A DNA stretch of 64,000 bases from Bedellia somnulentella (GCA_963576735.1 OY755189.1:2604001-2668000), one strand, 5' to 3'; shown: positions 21,443 to 33,548, counted from the stretch's first letter. The notes: generated from the sequence alone by a model not told the origin. Program-made: numbers and translations.

Positions 21443-22063
21443 TCTTAGTACGCATTTGAAATAGCAATAACATGTGATATGATTTTAGATTACTCTAATG
21501 AGAATCTGATTCCCTCTTAATCTATGATGAAAGATTACAATCACGATTTCAATCTTCAGAAGTAGGCTTATGAATCAGGATATTAATTTACTATTAACTT
21601 TAATATTTCTAACAAATACAATAATGATAATGATAATGACGCGATCGGGGTTCAGTGTAGGGCAAACGTAATAAGTATGAATTATGGTTTCTTGTTCTTA
21701 AGGGACTAAAAATGGGAAAATTTGTTTGTTTGAAAACTTGCAAAAGTATATTTTTATAAAAAAAACTTAAAAAAATGAACATAGATATTTCAATTTATAA
21801 GAACTACCTTAATTAATTGTGTTATATTATCCCTAGCAAAGGACATTTGGGCTACAATAAAAAAAAAGAAAATATAATTGTGGTGGCACGGAAATCGTTC
21901 ACGGCTATAATTATAAAATATGGTTAGCTATAACATTCAAACAAAGAATTTCCATAAAAAAACGAGAGTACCAAGAAACAAATACGACGTAAGGCAACCT
22001 TTATGTATGAGGGAAGCAAGGGAGATTTTTCGTAAAAAAAGACCGTACAAAGTAGACTGCATA
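21443..22063. other. No gene; possible RTE scrap
   Basis: At 22005-22062, GAGGGAAGCAAGGGAGATTT and GACCGTACAAAGTAGAC faintly match the RTE 3' region. The 73-codon frame at 21920-22141 overlaps this and is not a gene. Confidence 0.4.
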
Positions 22064-22200
22064 TATAAAAGTCAAAAGTCAAAAATTTTATTTTTTAAAA
22101 TAAAGTTAAACACTGACATTTTTAGAACGTCAAATTTTTAAATTTATCATTAATCCGTTGCTTCAGAAGGTGTTCGTAAAGAGAAGAAACAACAAAGAAA
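22064..22200 (-). mobile_element. Possible LINE 3' end with (TTTTGAC)n tail
   Basis: GTCAAAAGTCAAAAATTTTA on the plus strand is a two-unit short repeat. It is followed by A/T-rich sequence with AATAAA-like words, as seen at the ends of some CR1/L2-type LINEs. Identity is uncertain. Confidence 0.3.
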
Positions 22201-24245
22201 CTCTTTAAATTCACATTTTTTCATTTATTCAAAATATGGTTTGTTCAGTTTATAAACATGTTTTTACTTTATAAAATATTTTCTATGCGACCAAACCAAA
22301 CGCTAGTTTGACATAATTAAAATAAATTGTCCATCACAAAAAAACCAATCACATAACGTGAGAAGAAAAATCCTCACCAAACAATTATTCCTAGGAATAA
22401 CGAGGGAAGATTTATAGCTTTACGGACATGGTCCTTGTCGTTTGAAAAATCTTGAACCTATACATACTAATATCCCTTTACATCTAAAATCTAATTGAAA
22501 CTAATATTTCCTTTACGAAAACTCCTTATCAATTTTCTTACACTAGAGCATAGGTCAAAAACCCAAGCGACAGTTGGAAATTACAAACACTACCGCTCGC
22601 GTGCCGCCAAGAATTCGGAAGCGCGGAGAAAACACGCGGCAGATATAGACATAGTAATCTTTAGATTATATAGATAGGACAACTATTTGGCACACTAAAA
22701 AAAGCAATTTTAGCCTTAAAACAAACACAGATGTTACAAAATTTAACCATGGATTGACAGTTGTAGAAATTCCGCCGGGCAATATCAAATTAAATAACCT
22801 TCAAAAGGCTTAAGTGTTTATTCAGAGAATGTGAAAACCCAATAAACACAAAAAACTCACTTTTCACCGGAAAGCTATTTTAAAATTGAAACACCGAGAT
22901 CTCAATAACACATAAAAAAGCCTATTACAAGTCTGAGGTTTTCTAAGTCTATGCTTATAGATTAGCATTCCGTAATCGCGTGCGAGCTATGCGAACCGAT
23001 AAATCATTTATCATGAGAGGTGGACAACTTCATCGGAGGAATTCTAGTTATGATGCTAAGCGGTTATGGTTTCCTTTTTCTTTGGTACTTTTTTTAAGAG
23101 TCTGTTTTTATCCCTAAAGGGATAGCGAAGGGTTGGGAATTAAGAATAGTTTAGTTGTTTTTTAGAAGTAGAAAGGAAGAAAGATGGTGAAATATACGAT
23201 CGTTGGTGGTGGACATGTGTGTATTTTAAAAATAATAGGGTTAAATTTATATATTTTTTAAAGATTAATCCAATACTATTGTGGGGCTAAAGAGTCATCA
23301 CCAACTTAACTTAAAAACGATTCAGAAATTTTGAAGCTCTACTTGTAGGTATTCTTTTTTAAGATTTATAGGCGCGAGTATAGATAGATAGATAACTCGT
23401 TTATTTATGTTAACATAACACCATACAATATAAAAAACAACACAAAAAGTGAAAAAACAATATTTTTGACCTAGTATGAATTATTGTATCTTTTTCTGAC
23501 CTTGTATTCTAATACAGTCAGGTATTGAATAGACCTTATTTCAACGTTTTTCATATTCAAAATCCACGATTTACCTATTGATCTAGTGAACAATAACCCG
23601 ATTACCGGTTCACTGAATACCCAACAAAAGCAAATATAAATCAGATGGATTGCTACGGTAGAATTACGTAATACTTGTTTTATTAGATCATTAGAAAGTA
23701 AAGCCTCGTTTTGATTGAAGTTTGTTTAACATCTTTTTGCTATTACATGACGTTTGTTGTACTGAGATATGTAAATAAGTAGAGTATGTTTTTTATCAAC
23801 TGTTTTTCGCTTTTGCTTGGCATGAATCGGTAACTAGTCTTGATATCACGAAACGTCATGTTGAAGCAAACGGATTTGTGAATAGATAGTGAAAATATCT
23901 ATAAAAGAGGGTTGTTACGCCACTTATAAGAATAAGGGATCTTAATAAAGAAAGTTTTATATGCTCAGTCAAAGTTTCTGGCATTATATAAACCAATCAT
24001 ACCTCATACATTAAATAAAAAACGTATAGATAATATATCAAGTCTTGTTTATTGAAATCATTATCAATTCTTCTAAATATTTAATATTATGCATTTTTGC
24101 TATTAGGGTTAAAAATGCATTGTATATTAAGATCAGTTCAATGTAATTCGTCCCAGGGTTATAATACATATTATCAGACAATTTTTCATCACTATCTTCA
24201 AAATTTGAGGTTCTAACTTATGCATGTAACATACATACTCGTACA
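22201..24245. other. AT-rich intronic DNA with two very old SINE-M remnants
   Basis: Faint SINE-M order is visible at 23109-23215 (minus; GGGATAGCGAAGGGTTGGGA, GAAGAAAGATGGTGAAAT) and 23268-23390 (plus; AGAGTCATCACCAAC, ATTTATAGGCGCGAGTATAG). No coding exon was recognised. The 60-codon frame at 22495-22677 has no domain. Confidence 0.4.
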
Positions 24246-24335
24246 CACATACATATACTCTCGGTCATAAATTCCATAAATGGGTAGCCAGAGCTTCAGA
24301 GCTAGAAACTCCTCAGCCACATTTGGCAGTTGATG
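24246..24335 (-). mobile_element. SINE-M 3' third
   Basis: ACATACATATACTCTCGGTC, GGGTAGCCAGAGCTTCAGAG and CTCCTCAGCCACATTTGG. It ends abruptly at about 24335. Confidence 0.75.
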
Positions 24336-24685
24336 TTTAGTACATGTAAATGTAGTATAATTAAAACATTAAGTAAATACATGTATTGTAATATTAAAAC
24401 CGCAGCCATGCAGATATTAGTTCTATATTTTAATTAAGTGTTAGTAGTACGAGTATTAGTAATAATTACTATTAAATTATAAAGTTATCAAAGATTTTGC
24501 GTTTTGGTTTCAGATAAAAAAAGTATTGTTGTAACAAATGAACACAATAAAATAAATATACGTTTATAAAACTTTTTATTATATTTTATTTTCGGTATTG
24601 AGAATGGCGTCAGGTAGACATTTGAAATAATCACAATAAAATTAGTTTAATTTACAAAATATTGTACTTATGTTATTGTTTAAAT

Positions 24686-25200
24686 TTATAGCCGGGAGTA
24701 TAGATGAGTAAAACAAAGATTAACTAGCAACCGCAGATAGGTCACCCGCTTATCTCCAACATCCACAAGATGCAGTCTTGTCAAGTTGGAATAAATAGCT
24801 CCATTTATCATTAAGCGTTTCTTTTTTATACTTATCAGAAATAACAAGACCCACCAGCAAGCCTCCATTATTTTACAATCTTTTCCCCACTCACCTTCTA
24901 AAAGTGCCGGCTTAGAAAGTCACTACCCCTTTCTACCCACGGGTATCGTAAGAGGAGGCTAAGGGCTTTTTTAAGTGGTTTTTGGGCGACGCGGTTGGAG
25001 ACCAATCACCAACCTATACCACATTTCTACCATCTTGTTCTTGTCCTTCAAGCTCTGGCTACCACTTTATTAGTTTAATGGCGTGAGTATATGCATGTAT
25101 GTATAGATGAGGAAAACAAAGATTAACTAGCAACCGCAGACAGACCAACTACTTATCTCCAACATCAACTACAAGACACAGTCTTGTCAAGTCGTAGAAA
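24686..25200. repeat. Imperfect direct duplication around a SINE-M
   Basis: About 95 bp at 24703-24795 (AAACAAAGATTAACTAGCAA, CAGTCTTGTCAAGT) recurs at 25106-25200, each time directly after a SINE-M 3' end. The period is about 400 bp. It looks like a tandem duplication of a SINE-M plus its flank. Confidence 0.7.
24905..25107 (+). mobile_element. SINE-M copy with an RTE-like end
   Basis: Begins CCGGCTTAGAAAGTCACTAC and ends with the LINE-type wording TTTAATGGCGTGAGTATATG, rather than the usual ATTTATAGCCGTGAG. Confidence 0.8.
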
Positions 25201-25550
25201 TCTCGGAGATGCAACCAACAAAAGCGTGCATTAGGAAATGCAGTATGACGCGACGATCTAACTCTCACATCTCAGTCAGCCGAGCAGAGAAACGTAATTA
25301 GCGGATAACTTACACTGACATCGCTGACTTTATTTACTATTTATTAGCTGGAAATCCTGGTTTTCTTAGTGGAATTTTGTTGTTTACTGTCTTAGTGGCA
25401 GTAATATAAGGTCTCATTTTCTTGTGAATATTGCATGATTAGAATTATTACTAACACTCTTATATAGTAAACTAACTGTCCCACGATTTCTGGAAAGATT
25501 AAATTTTGTAATGAATGGGCTCGGTTTTTAAAAGGTTTTGTTTAGATATT

Positions 25551-25804
25551 GCTGTGTAGTGTCGGCTTAGAATAGCACTACCCCATTTCTTCCGGTGGGT
25601 GTACGTAAGAGGCGACTAACGGTATTGGGGCTTTTAAGGGATTTTTGGGCGATGCGGTTGGAGACCCATCACCAACAACCTTTATTTCACCATCTTTTCC
25701 CCACGCAACTTCCAAAGGTGGCTGAGGAATGTCTCATTCCCTAGCTCTGGCTACCCCTTCAAGGGATTTATAGCCGTGAGTATATGTATGTATGTATGTA
25801 TGTT
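25551..25804 (+). mobile_element. SINE-M copy, full length
   Basis: GCTGTGTAGTGTCGGC to GCCGTGAGTATATGTATG with a long (TATG)n tail. All blocks intact. 25201-25550 before it has no gene. Confidence 0.9.
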
Positions 25805-26114
25805 TAGATTACCACGTTTATCATTTATAAGTCTTGGCTTTCCAAATAAATAGACTATCTAAATACAAAAGCATTTTTGTAATCAGACTTAGTTTCTGAG
25901 ATTATCGCGTTCAAGCAAAGGAGCCATTTGGCTTTATGATATTAGTATTAATTGGTAATATTGAAAATTATATGATAAATATATCCAATTTAATCTTATT
26001 AATGAAATTTAAAACTAATTATTTAAACTATGCAGGTTCTTTTAATAAAAGTATTTTTTTATATGATTGAATTCCACTATTAAAGTCGTTGTCACATTTA
26101 AGTTGAACATATTT

Positions 26115-26357
26115 GCCGTGTAGTGCCTGCTTAGAATGTCGCTACCCCTTTCTACCCACGGGTGTTGTAAGAGGCGACTAAGGGTATTGGGGCTTTTTAT
26201 TGGATCTTTGGGCGATGCGGTTGGAGACCCATCTCCAAAAACCTTTATTTTACCGCCTTTTCCCACTGAACTTCCAAAAGTGGCTAAGGAATTTATTATT
26301 CCTTGGCTCTGGCTACCCCTTCTAGGAAATTATAGCCGTGAGTATATTTATGTATGT
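26115..26357 (+). mobile_element. SINE-M copy, TACCCACGGG subfamily
   Basis: GCCGTGTAGTGCCTGC head, TACCCACGGGTGTTGTAAGA and TTTTTATTGGATCTTTGGGC mark a third subfamily. 25805-26114 has no gene. Confidence 0.9.
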
Positions 26358-26375
26358 ATAATTGTTTAATACGAT

Positions 26376-26520
26376 GTTGTGTAGTGTCAGCTAAGAATAG
26401 CAATATCCCAATATCTTGCGGAAGTGTTGTACGAGGTGCCTGACTACGGAGTTTTGTAGGAAATTGCTGAGCGCTGTGGTTAGAAACCTATCACCAGCAA
26501 CACTTTATTCTAAAGCTCAA
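26376..26520 (+). mobile_element. SINE-M 5' half, decayed
   Basis: TTGTGTAGTGTCAGCTAAGA, GGTTAGAAACCTATCACCAG and ACTTTATTCTAAAG. It lies head-to-tail behind the previous copy. Confidence 0.7.
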
Positions 26521-26915
26521 AGCTTACATGTGGTTTAATGTAATATTAAATTTAATTTCATATTTAAGGTTACACCGCAAAATATACACTTAAATCTAAA
26601 TAACTCATCTGGTAACTAATTTTAACATAAATGTATTTTTTGTGCAAATTTTAATATAAAACTACCAGATATGTCACGGATGGAAAATAATTCCTAATTT
26701 TGTATCATTAAGTTGTAATTTAGATGACAGAAAGTATGACATCGTGACATCCCATTACATGATTGTATCTACCAAATGGCTTCGTACCAAATTAAGATCA
26801 TCTGGAGCGAATTTACTAAGTACTTTTTGATCTGGAAGTTAGTTTCGGTTGCGTTACTTAGTTGTGTAGAGTTTGCTTGGAATTTTACTTAAGTTCTCCA
26901 TGGCATGTGTGGTTT

Positions 26916-27130
26916 AAGGGGTGGGGTAGCCAGGGCTGAGGAATTAAAATTTCCTCAGCCACTTTTGGAAGTTAAGTGGGGAAAAGATGGTAAAATAAAG
27001 ATTGTTGGTGATGGGTTTCCAACCGCATCGCCCAAAAATCCCTTGAAAAGCCCCGATACCGTTAGTCGCCTCTTACGTACACCCACCGGAAGAAATGGGG
27101 TATGGCTATTCTAAGCCGACACTACACAGC
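26916..27130 (-). mobile_element. SINE-M copy lacking its tail
   Basis: GGGGTAGCCAGGGCTGAGGA to GCCGACACTACACAGC. The 3' terminal 30 bp and the (TATG)n tail are missing. 26521-26915 has no gene. Confidence 0.85.
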
Positions 27131-27232
27131 TAGTTGTTAGTCATCTCGGTTAGGTTAGGTTGTTACTCCAAAATCTTTAATCCTGAGAAGTTATGCTCAA
27201 AAAAGGGTAGCCAGAGCTTTTGAGGATTGAGG

Positions 27233-27290
27233 AAAATCTGGCTCCCCCTTTTAGGGATTTATAGCCGTGAGTATATGTTTGTTGTATGTA
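27233..27290 (+). mobile_element. SINE-M 3' end scrap
   Basis: TCTGGCTCCCCCTTTTAGGG, then ATTTATAGCCGTGAGTATAT. A minus scrap (AAGGGTAGCCAGAGCTTTTG) lies just to its left. Confidence 0.65.
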
Positions 27291-27680
27291 CTAACAACTC
27301 CTTATGTAATAAACACAAGAATAAAACAGATTAAGAATTTGTGCTTTCTTCTCTCAACTATATTCTTCTGGGATAAAAACCATGAGCACTATGTGATTTC
27401 TAGCTTATAAAAACATCAGTGTCACTAATAGTAGACTCTATACAATTAGGGACATTATTTTTTTATCTCAATGATGCTATCTATCTTTACGTCCTCAAGT
27501 GACAATGGTCAACAGAATATTTTATAATTGTACAATTTTATTGTCAAGAACCACTTTCTCAATTATATCATTAGTTTAATTACGTAAGTGCGTATGTGAT
27601 ATGATACATCGTGGATGTGGTGAACTCTTTGTTGTAGGTCCTTGACTTTATAAATATTGTTGTATGTTTGTGTGAAGGTT

Positions 27681-27811
27681 TTTATAAGAATAAAAGAGCA
27701 TGTAAGAAAAGTTAATGAATGTATATAAAACTCAAGAAGTTTGCCAAAGTGGTGATCCATAGTCTCTGCCTACCCAAATGGGAATTTACGACATGAGTAT
27801 ATGTATGTATT
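27681..27811 (+). mobile_element. RTE-like LINE 3' fragment
   Basis: AAGAATAAAAGAGCATGTAA, TAGTCTCTGCCTACCCAAAT and GGGAATTTACGACATGAGTA. An internal deletion is present. Confidence 0.75.
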
Positions 27812-28870
27812 TATTATTTGTATTTACCGACATTCTTAAAATATTTCTTTGGCTTTTATTTGTTTATAATAATAAAAAATACATAAATAATAATTTAGTT
27901 AAGTTACTTGGTAAATACATGGAAAAACAAAATATCTTGAATATTTGAAGTTAATTTATTTACAATGACGATATTAATAAATCTTAAATTTATTCGGAAT
28001 TGGATTTAAATCAAAAGTTTTATTCAGCTACAATGTGTCGATGTATGTATTGGAAAATTATTAATTTAAAACTTTGACGTTCAAAAAATGTTAGTATTTA
28101 ACTTTATTTTGAAAAATAAACTTATTGACTTTTTTTTTTGACAGGGAGGTTAAAAATAAACGATACAAATTTACAATGTATGATGATTTTGTTAAATATA
28201 ACCAAGACAAATCGGATGAATGAAGAATGGATCTATGGTGTTAGCACAGTGATTAACCTTCTGTTCTGGTCACCGGAAATCCGAAGTTTGATGTTTTGTC
28301 GGTCAAGAATTTGTAGTGGACTGGCATAAGGATGTTTAAATGATTTAGAGGCCACCAAAACAAATAATTTAACTCTTAATGTGAGCTTATCGTATCTAAA
28401 AGTTTAAAAAAATATACAATGCTAGGGCATTTATGTTACAAATAACATAATAACATTAAATGAAAGCAAATTATGTTATTGTAAAAAAAAATCTATATTG
28501 GAGGTTTTATTATTTATATATGAAGAGTTTTATATCTTTTATATCATAATAAAAAATTCTACCACCAATAAAAAATATTATGTGACAATCTGTGCTAGGC
28601 CCAGTGGTGGCCTAAAGCCTTATCATTCTAATTTGTCTTACCTCGAATCTGGTTGGATATAAATAATTCACGTATATATACTAAGCTGTGATAATGTTTA
28701 GTTAATATAACAGTATTTATTACTGGACTCATGGAAAATATATTAAGAAACTTAGATGTGTTGTCGATAAACACGTTGTATATTCCTGAATGGGCGACTG
28801 AGGTACTAATAGGGCACGTGATATATTGGTAAACTAGTAGACAGGGTTGACTTTGATACTAGACAGTATT
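27812..28870. other. No gene recognised
   Basis: Very AT-rich. The 63-codon frame at 28138-28329 lacks any recognisable domain or splice context. Confidence 0.5.
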
Positions 28871-29124
28871 TACATACATACATATACTCACGGTAGTACT
28901 CATACTATAATTCCGTAAACGGGGTAGCCAGAGCTTTGGAATGAGAAATTCCTCAGCTTGGAAGTTAAGTGGGGAAAAGTTGGTAATAATAAATGTTATT
29001 AGTGACGGGTCTCCAACCACAACGCCCAAAAATCACTTGAAAAGCCCCTAAACCCTTAGTCGTCTCTAACGATCACCCACGGGTAGAAATAGGGTAGTGT
29101 TATTCTAAGCCGAAACTACACAGC
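28871..29124 (-). mobile_element. SINE-M copy, TACCCGTGGG subfamily
   Basis: Tail ACATACATACATATACTCAC, head GCCGAAACTACACAGC, with an extra GTAGTACTCATA near the 3' end and loss of the CCACTTT block. Confidence 0.85.
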
Positions 29125-29135
29125 ACATATAGACA

Positions 29136-29228
29136 GTACATTCTCGTGATAATGGGCAAGCATATCGCAACTTTATACGAATACTGTCACATGATTAATT
29201 GTAACTCAGCCATGTGAGTTAGCTCAAG
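29136..29228 (-). mobile_element. SINE-T fragment
   Basis: CATTCTCGTGATAATGGGCA, ATACGAATACTGTCACATGA and CTCAGCCATGTGAGTTAGCT match the SINE-T interior in reverse. Confidence 0.6.
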
Positions 29229-29254
29229 ATATTCAAGTTCCTTTAATAACCTAA

Positions 29255-30836
29255 TCCATACTAATATTATAAATTGGAAAGTGAGTTTGTTTGTTTGTTT
29301 ATTTGTGCCGCTTTCACGCCGTAACTACTGAACCGATTGCTTTGAAATTTTGCAGACGTATAGTTAGAAGTCTAGATTAAATAATAGGGTACTTTAAATC
29401 CCGGGAAAATGATATTCCCGTAGGAAAACTAAAATATTGTTTGCTTGCTGGATGGATTAGAGATGGCGCTGTGTATGATTTAAGACAAGGTGATATATTG
29501 CAAACCAATATAAACATGTAAATTTAGAAGCTAAATGATACGATAATGTATCCTTGAGAATGAGGAATTCCCGAGGAATGACGTAAAATTTGTTTTATCG
29601 TCTAAACTGTTTTTTTACATTATAAGTATTTACGTTACGTTAGTTCTTGAGGTATGCAATAGATGGCGCTCTGGGTATTTTTTAAACCGTTGTATCGACT
29701 ATCGATGTTTTTTAAGATACGTAAGAAGTGGAATATTGAATATTGCGCTTTAACCTGTAGCTCATACAATTACTCGGTGCACTTTTAGAATCATTTACCT
29801 ACTTTCTGTTTTATCTTTATTCACTATTTTTCATTTTACATTGAATTGTGGATTTTGGCGCTCGATATCGGTAGGGTATAAAAATGCGGGATAATACAGC
29901 GGGAGCGGGAGTTAATTTATTTTTTTGTCAATAGTAAGACTATAAGAAAATACAGGGTATTCAAAATTTGCCGTCGGTAAATCTAACCTCTATGAACATT
30001 CGAGAGACCCGGGATCAAAACTCAAAGGACATAAGCTTTCAGTAAAGAAAAAGTTATTGTGTTAGCTTAGAATAATAGCTAGAACTATCTCATCATGAAA
30101 TGGGATATCATTCATCTCGGACAATCCCCATATTCCCGATCAATCTCTGCTGGCAACTCACCCACCATCACCAACGATTAGTGTAGGGGGCAGCACCCAC
30201 CGGGCCTCCGCTCCGCAGCACCAAACTACTATCCGTACTTAGTATTTTCTAAGACTTTCGCGATTGAACATTACAATCAAAACAACTATTATTAAACTAA
30301 ACCCATGTTATAACACGCGAATGAAGGCCCGAAAATCAATAGTTACTATACGTACTAATACGAACATAGAAACTTGGTACAATATTGTTTGTTTCATGAT
30401 TCTTATCATATGCTTTATGGCACTAAGGGGTTGAAATAGCAAATGATAGTTAGTTTAGAGATTTTTGACATTTCTGTATTTAGAAACTTGAATCTTGGTG
30501 CGATTGACTGTTATAATCACTACAAAATAGAATTTATGAAATTCATCCATCAATTATTAATGAGTATATATACACTAACGGCCGTAAATCCCAAAAAGGG
30601 TAGCCATAGCTCCGGAGATAGTAATTCTTCATCCACTTTTGGAAGTTGAATAGGGAAAAGGTAGTTAAATAAAGGATTTTAGTGATGGGTCTCCAATTGC
30701 ATCGCTGAACATTCACTTAAAAAGCCTCAATGTCCTTTGAATTTTTTGACTTTATATTTTTTATACAACTTATTTTTATATAAACTGGATGCAGAAAATG
30801 TAATCGACGCGGACGTAGTCGCGGGCAAAAAGCTAG
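29255..30836 (+). mobile_element. Helitron-like element, non-autonomous
   Basis: It starts A|TCCATACTAATATTATAAAT and ends with the hairpin CGCGGACGTAGTCGCGGG, then CTAG|T. The interior (CACGCCGTAACTACTGAACC, AGTCTAGATTAAATAATAGG, GTGTAGGGGGCAGCACC) is shared with the split Helitron at 48372-51996. No coding capacity. Confidence 0.75.
30568..30737 (-). mobile_element. Old SINE-M captured in the Helitron
   Basis: CCGTAAATCCCAAAAAGGG, TCCACTTTTGGAAGTTGAAT and GATGGGTCTCCAATTGCATC. The same decayed SINE-M sits at the matching place in the other Helitron (51696-51880), so it travelled with the element. Confidence 0.75.
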
Positions 30837-30861
30837 TTTAATATAAATGTCAAATCCTTGT

Positions 30862-30900
30862 AGCCCCGACTCGGGATTTGAACCCGAGTCTCCTGCATGA
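30862..30900 (-). mobile_element. tRNA-like head fragment
   Basis: Reverse complement reads as a T-arm with B box: CGGGTTCAAATCCCGAGTCG. It resembles a SINE-T head but is too short for a firm call. Confidence 0.4.
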
Positions 30901-31044
30901 GAAGCGGAATATAACTGAAGGGAATATAAGATATGAATAATCACTTAGTGATAAGAAAAAAAAAATCATCGTCCATCCATCCAGGTAGTGGCCACATTCG
31001 GCGAAACTTAACTATGGTTTGTTAAACATTAAATGTGCAACTAA

Positions 31045-31200
31045 ATAAAAGATGTTATTAAAGGAAAGAAAAATTTCGACACTGGCGGGGTTCGAACCCG
31101 CGACCTTCGGGTATACGCCCCCGTATATTTAATAACATATTTTATTTATGAGTAATAATCCCCACATGAGGAATTCATGTCAAAAACATTAAATTATATG
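31045..31200. repeat. tRNA-like 3' half joined in inversion to an A/T-rich body
   Basis: 31075-31125 is the reverse complement of the T-arm and anticodon side of the tRNA-like sequence at 39062-39134. It is followed directly by the body TTATTTATGAGTAATAATCC, which at 38.8 kb lies in the same relation. A short inverted repeat (AGATGTTATTAAA / TTTAATAACATATT) encloses the tRNA part. Confidence 0.65.
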
Positions 31201-31536
31201 AAATGTACAAGTCGTTAAGCACCGTGATTTTGAAACTATTTCAAAGTTATGCAAAATTCTGTCCGATAGTTTACATTGATAACACTAATAGCTGTTTGCG
31301 AAATGGTCTGGAAAATTGTTCAGTCCTTGATTATTTTTGTAATGTTATTTCGATTAGATTACTTTCAATTATTTGATAAATAATAGTGCGTATAATAATT
31401 TAAATAAATTAATTTAAAGCGAGAGTTAAAAGTATGCAAAACACAACATATCTGTAAGAACCCAAAGTCACCGTTTACAACATCAGCAGGAACAAATAAG
31501 TTTTGTACTCTAAAAATTTAGAGAAAATAAACTTAC

Positions 31537-31611
31537 ATCATTTCCAAAGTCACCATTTCCCTTAGAAAATGTCACTAAGATAGAAATCAGCAGCGCACCC
31601 TTCCAACCCAT
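31537..31611 (-). CDS. ADAMTS-type metalloprotease, exon 1 (signal peptide)
   Basis: A 25-codon exon reading MGWKGALLISILVTFSKGNG and five more residues (DFGND). It has a positive residue followed by a hydrophobic core, as expected of a secretory signal peptide. The A-rich context before ATG (GCAAAAATGG) suits an insect start. A GTAAGT donor follows base 31537 in phase 0, exactly what exon 2 at 1774 needs. Joining across the 29.8-kb intron is inferred from phase, strand and content. Alternatively this exon could belong to a different secreted protein, with the real first exon elsewhere. Confidence 0.65.
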
Positions 31612-31860
31612 TTTTGCAAGATAATATATCTAAATCACATTTCACTATAAACTATTCACAAAAAGCACCATTTTAAATAGTAATTTAATACAACTGCTTT
31701 TTATTTTTAAATCAATCAGAATTTTCATCGCGCGCCAAAAGTTTTTTTTTTTAGAATGGCACCGGCATAATTGTATTCAGCCAGTGTTTGCGCGCGACAA
31801 GTACGCGAACCGACAGTCGACTAAAAAGTGCAATGCAATTTTAGAACGTGTTTAGAGATT
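31612..31860 (-). promoter_or_regulatory. Putative 5' UTR and promoter of the ADAMTS-type gene
   Basis: Directly upstream of exon 1 is a short CpG-richer island in otherwise AT-rich DNA (31725-31830, with GCGCGCGACAAGTACGCGAA and ATCGCGCGCCAAAAG) and no repeat match. No TATA box or initiator can be named with confidence. 31861-32658 upstream has no gene; AAATGATTTATTTC at about 32255 could be another LINE 3' end. Confidence 0.35.
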
Positions 31861-32658
31861 AGAGTTAACGCTTTTGCTTTATCATAATCACAATGGCTGT
31901 CCTGTCAATGCGATCATTATAATAATTATCTCGTATTTTTTTACTTTCTTTATTGTTTTACGAATTATGTCAAAAACCGTACTTTCTGTTTGATGCGATT
32001 TCGGTAAAACTAACTGTAGTTAATTCCAAAGTACGATTATTCGGTCCAAATAAGTTTAAGTTCTGTTTTTTATACTTTAACATTTAAAGTGGTAAGTATT
32101 GAAATACATACTTGAAATCAAAATATTTATTATGCTTGACTGCAGTAAAATTACTATTTTCTTGTTCTGTAAATCAAGATTATAATTGCTCTTGAGAGTT
32201 TGAATGAAATTACTAAATTATTAAGCTCAGGATATCCTTTGAAATGATGAAATGAAATGATTTATTTCTTCAGGAAATATAGGTACATAAAAAATGTTTA
32301 CAAGATAATTTGTGTCCATTTCTATATTTTGCCTTTGAAGGCGTCTGAAGTATTGTTATGTTTGTTTTATGTTCGTTTTACTTAACACAATTATTATTTA
32401 AGTATGTGCATTACAAATCATAATTTGTTTGTTTCCTAATGATATATTGGGACTTAGTGGGACTTATAGCAGTGAAAATAAGCAGGAGTGAGATTTGAAT
32501 GTTTCTGTTCATGAAAACCTCATGTGGAATCCCCACTTACTAACTATTACTAATAAATAACTTCAACTTAAACTTAACAATCTGTTGGTTTGTAGGTTGT
32601 AAAATTATGTATATTCGTCTCTAAATCAGGATTTTTTTACATAGTTATAATACATCAT

Positions 32659-32903
32659 ACATACATACATATACTCACGGCTATAAATCCCAAGAAAGGG
32701 GTAGCCAGAGCTAAGGAATTATAAATTCCTCAGCCACTTTTGGAAGTTGAGTGGGGAAAAGATCGTAAAATAAAGGTTTTTGGTGATGGGTCTCCAACCG
32801 CATCGCCCAAAAATCCAATAAAAAGCCCCAATACCCTTAGTCGCCTCTTACGACACCCGTGGGTAGAAAGGGGTAGTGACATTCTAGGCCGGTACTACAC
32901 GGC
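32659..32903 (-). mobile_element. SINE-M copy, CCCGTGGGTAG subfamily
   Basis: Tail CATACATACATATACTCACG, full set of internal blocks, head GCCGGTACTACACGGC. Confidence 0.9.
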
Positions 32904-33164
32904 ATAATATTATGATATAATAATGAAACCAAATTTCTTACGCGACGCGGTTGTTGTACTAGGTGTCCTAGCATCCTGAGTAAGATAATGGGTAGCTAAG
33001 CCCCTACGATTCTTTATTCCATAATAAATCTACCTTTTGACTGACACTGTGCTTAACGACTTCTACATTTATTCTTAGGTTACTTATTTATACACCCAGG
33101 ATTTTAAATGCTTATTGCGGATTTAGAATACCTATTTGTATGTTATATGTATGTATGTATATGT

Positions 33165-33332
33165 TAATTGCTATTTAAAATGGATTTGGGGGGATGCGGT
33201 TGAAGACCCATCACCAACGATACTTTATTTCTACAGTCTTGTCCCCTATCATCATCCAAATGTAGCTGAGGAGTTTCTAGCTCTTAAGCTCTGGCTACCC
33301 CTTTTTGGGTTTATGCCCATGAGTATGTGAGG
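33165..33332 (+). mobile_element. SINE-M copy, 5' truncated
   Basis: TTTAAAATGGATTTGGGGGG, GAAGACCCATCACCAACGAT, CTCTTAAGCTCTGGCTACCC and CCCATGAGTATGTG. 32904-33164 has no gene. Confidence 0.75.
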
Positions 33333-33417
33333 TAAGTTACACCAATATTACTAGGCAAAAACCTATAACCGTGATCAAATAAACGTGAAAAAAACTATGT
33401 GGTAAAAGCCGCTAGAG

Positions 33418-33548
33418 TAGTCATTATCTTTATTATTTCAGCCAGTGTACATCCACTGACACGAGCCTCAAGCAAAGAGGTCCTATGGTACCCTTATTCA
33501 TCAGCTTTCTGCGACAGCCCTCAACTTTTCGGTCCACCTCGTGATAGA
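33418..33548 (-). mobile_element. Relic of another RTE/BovB-type LINE 3' region
   Basis: TTTCAGCCAGTGTACATCCA, then CTGACACGAGCCTC and TCGGTCCACCTCGTGATAG, resemble the antisense of a LINE 3' coding region that is very common in Lepidoptera (recalled as TTTCAGCCAGTGGACGTCCA, with a GGTCCACCT block about 100 bp on). The 64-codon frame across it is a by-product. Confidence 0.5.
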
